Positions 5,415 through 7,099 of a DNA stretch of 7,099 nt are shown here, piece after piece. Below the pieces are notes generated by a model, which was not told where the DNA came from, made no database searches, and worked only from the letters and a program-made list of their open reading frames with translations. The DNA lies in the NCBI GenBank assembly GCA_945866245.1, contig CAMBGW010000050.1, positions 1 to 7,099 of the forward strand, in the 5' to 3' direction. Source of the DNA: Verrucomicrobia subdivision 6 bacterium (GTDB taxonomy: Bacteria; Verrucomicrobiota; Verrucomicrobiia; Methylacidiphilales; Verrucolacustridaceae). Both the position numbers and the translations under genes were made by a program. How positions within the stretch are numbered: position 1 is the stretch's first letter; each line of letters opens with the position of its first letter.

Positions 5415-6862
5415 ACCGTCGCTCTGGAAAAAGTGCTGTCGTCATCGGCGGGGGTATCGGTGGTCTGGCCACCGCTCTTCGCCTGAAAAAGGCTGGCTGC
5501 CGGGTCACTCTTTTGGAAAAAAACAGCACGGTCGGTGGAAAAGTAGCCGAGCGGAGAGTCAACGGCTTTCGCTGGGATGTTGGCCCATCCCTCTTCACGA
5601 TGCCGCAGATTCTCGATCGGCTATTCACCGATCTGGGTGAAAGCAGAGAGAAGTATCTCACCCTCGAGCCCCTCTCTCCCACCTGTCGCTACCGCTGGGC
5701 CGATGGCTACCAGTTCGATGAAAATGAATTCTTCTGGGCGCGCCCCGATTCCGCCCGTCTCCTGCGCCATGCCGAAGGACTTTATAACCTTTCCTCCTCA
5801 GCATTTTTAGAGAGCGATCCATCGGAACTTTGGAAAAAGGTGCTCAACCCATTTCTTCTCCCTCTTCTGCGATTCCTGCCCGCCATGAGTCCCTTTCGCT
5901 CCCTCGCCTCCGCCTCCCGCCACTTTTACTCCGACCCCCATCTCCAACAATTTCTTCAACGTTTTGCCACCTATAATGGCAGTGACCCGGAGCAGACTCC
6001 GGCAACCTTCGCTGTCATCCCCTACGTTCAAGCTCACTTTGGTGGCTGGTTTATTCGGGGAGGTATCCGTCGCCTTGCTGATACTTTGGGGCAACTGGCT
6101 GAGAAGCATGGGGTAGAAATACAAACCTCCGCTCAAGTCCAAGCGATCGATGGCTCGGGAGTCACTCTAACGTCGGGAAAAAAGATATCTGCAGACCTCA
6201 TTTTCCATAACGGCGATGTCCTGGCGGCATATCAAAATCTAATCCACCACCCGCGGGCAGCATCCGTCGCCGCACAGATGGCCAAACCCCAACGAGCCAT
6301 TTCAGGCTTTGTCGTTCTCCTTGGGGTGAAGGGCAAAGACCCCACTTTGGCACACCACAATATTTTCTTCTCCGATAACTACCCGCTCGAATTCCAACAA
6401 ATGTTTCGCGAAAACCGCCCCGCAGAGAATCCCACGATTTACCTCTGCATTAGCTCCCGTTCCGACCCCGCCTCGGCTCCTGCCGAGCACGACAACTACT
6501 TCCTCCTGGTCAACGCGCCAGCTAACACCACCTCAATCGACTGGGCCAAGGAATCCCCGAAATATGCGGACCAGATCATCCGGATTTTGGACCAGAAGTT
6601 TCTCCCCGGTCTCCAGGCCAAAATCGTTCATCAGGAGTGGATCTCTCCAGCCGACTTCGAGTCTAGGGACGGTGCTGTTGGGGGTTCGCTCTATGGCTGG
6701 GCCTCCCATGGAATGAGGAACTCTTTTCTCCGTCCCCCGATCCGTTCCTCTGTCATTCCCAATCTCTACTTTGTAGGGGGCACCACCCATCCGGGGGGTG
6801 GACTCCCGCTCGTTCTTCTTTCTGCCGAAATTGCCGTCCGGCTGGCGTCGAAAAAGTTATAA
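5411..6862 (+). CDS. CrtI-family carotenoid desaturase (phytoene desaturase-like)
   Basis: FAD-dependent amine-oxidase-fold enzyme of the CrtI/CrtN/CrtD family, which introduces double bonds into phytoene, diapophytoene or later carotenoid intermediates at the membrane surface. Numbered from the ATG at 5411 (483 aa, normal length), the N-terminus has the dinucleotide-binding loop VVIGGGIGGLATAL (10-23), the ribose-binding glutamate in LLEKN (34-38), VGGKV (41-45) and WDVGPSLFTMP (55-65). FATYNGSDPEQTPA (185-198) is the family motif near the substrate tunnel, followed by GGIRRLADTL (217-226). The C-terminal signature FVGGTTHPGGGLPLVLLSAE (454-473) contacts FAD and is diagnostic of the family. 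Which carotenoid it acts on cannot be decided. An ATG at 5393 would add six residues. The gene overlaps the Nudix gene by 4 nt. No phytoene synthase or other crt gene is visible, and no terminator follows before the convergent PIN gene. Confidence 0.93.
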   Translation: MNRRSGKSAVVIGGGIGGLATALRLKKAGCRVTLLEKNSTVGGKVAERRVNGFRWDVGPSLFTMPQILDRLFTDLGESREKYLTLEPLSPTCRYRWADGYQFDENEFFWARPDSARLLRHAEGLYNLSSSAFLESDPSELWKKVLNPFLLPLLRFLPAMSPFRSLASASRHFYSDPHLQQFLQRFATYNGSDPEQTPATFAVIPYVQAHFGGWFIRGGIRRLADTLGQLAEKHGVEIQTSAQVQAIDGSGVTLTSGKKISADLIFHNGDVLAAYQNLIHHPRAASVAAQMAKPQRAISGFVVLLGVKGKDPTLAHHNIFFSDNYPLEFQQMFRENRPAENPTIYLCISSRSDPASAPAEHDNYFLLVNAPANTTSIDWAKESPKYADQIIRILDQKFLPGLQAKIVHQEWISPADFESRDGAVGGSLYGWASHGMRNSFLRPPIRSSVIPNLYFVGGTTHPGGGLPLVLLSAEIAVRLASKKL

Positions 6863-6875
6863 AATCACAGCCCCA

Positions 6876-7099
6876 TCAACCCCGTATCATGTAGGGAATT
6901 CTTACCCCAGGTTCATCCTTAGGAAAATCCCGTGAATTTCGGGTGACGAACAAACATCCCTGCTCACGTGCCGTGGCCCAAATAACCGCATCGGGCAAAC
7001 GAAGTCGGAACTTCCGACGAAGCGAAACCGCCTCCTCAGCCACCCTTTCAATCAAGGGATGCACCACAAGTCCGTCCAAGAAGTTACGACACTCTTTCA
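6876..7099 (-). CDS. PIN-domain ribonuclease, VapC-like toxin (5' end outside window)
   Basis: The minus-strand frame is open from the window edge to a TGA at 6876-6878, giving the last 73 residues of a protein whose start lies beyond 7099. A TTG at 7079 should not be taken as the start, because the frame continues upstream as KECRNF. The visible part is the C-terminal half of a PIN domain: a helix ending RRKFRLRLPDAVIWATA, whose Asp is the third acidic metal ligand, then GCLFVTRNSRDF, the typical strand and N/D-containing loop before the last helix. PIN proteins of this type are Mg2+-dependent RNases, most often VapC toxins of toxin-antitoxin pairs. An antitoxin gene would normally precede it, beyond the window edge, and cannot be seen. 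It is convergent with the crtI-type gene, only 13 bp away. Confidence 0.82.
   Translation of the reverse strand, partial: KECRNFLDGLVVHPLIERVAEEAVSLRRKFRLRLPDAVIWATAREQGCLFVTRNSRDFPKDEPGVRIPYMIRG

Noticed and set aside
1..7099. CRISPR array, tRNA or rRNA gene, transposon ends, phage genes
   Set aside because: No regularly spaced repeats, no cloverleaf or rRNA-like segment, and no transposase or integrase motif were seen. The window is almost fully occupied by coding genes, the largest gap being 85 bp.

Overview
This is a compact bacterial chromosomal segment of ordinary housekeeping and accessory metabolic genes. I see no rRNA, tRNA, CRISPR array, insertion sequence or phage gene. Base composition sampled by hand is about 60 % G+C, and the + strand is often strikingly C-rich. 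Shine-Dalgarno motifs are mostly absent and start codons overlap upstream stops. The phylum cannot be fixed from the sequence. A Gram-negative bacterium, perhaps of the Planctomycetes-Verrucomicrobia-Chlamydiae group, is only a weak guess.

Layout. Positions 1-50 may hold the last codons of a + strand gene, ending just before the convergent serS stop. serS (seryl-tRNA synthetase) runs on the minus strand from 1331 to 51. Divergent from it, after a short intergenic region with a perfect 17-bp palindrome and a promoter-like pair, starts a tightly packed + strand series: a Ppx/GppA phosphatase (1417-2358), an HD-domain protein (2355-2948), a membrane-anchored alkaline-phosphatase-fold protein (2988-4169), rsmA/ksgA (4166-4930), a Nudix hydrolase (4905-5414) and a CrtI-type carotenoid desaturase (5411-6862). 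Four of the five junctions overlap, and the fifth gap is 39 bp, so the six genes look like one operon with translational coupling. A convergent minus-strand gene for a VapC-like PIN-domain protein begins outside the window and ends at 6876.

How the genes work together. The first two + strand genes look like the catalytic half and the HD half of a two-domain exopolyphosphatase/pppGpp phosphatase, encoded separately. The third gene keeps the alkaline phosphatase scaffold but has apparently lost the catalytic serine and the metal ligands, so it is probably a pseudoenzyme. rsmA serves 30S ribosome maturation. The last two may be linked to isoprenoids: the Nudix protein resembles isopentenyl-diphosphate isomerase around its core but lacks the catalytic cysteine, and the desaturase acts on carotenoid precursors. 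The observations most worth following up are the degenerate alkaline phosphatase, the CTG start inferred for rsmA, the possible leaderless GTG start of the phosphatase gene, and the Nudix/desaturase pairing.
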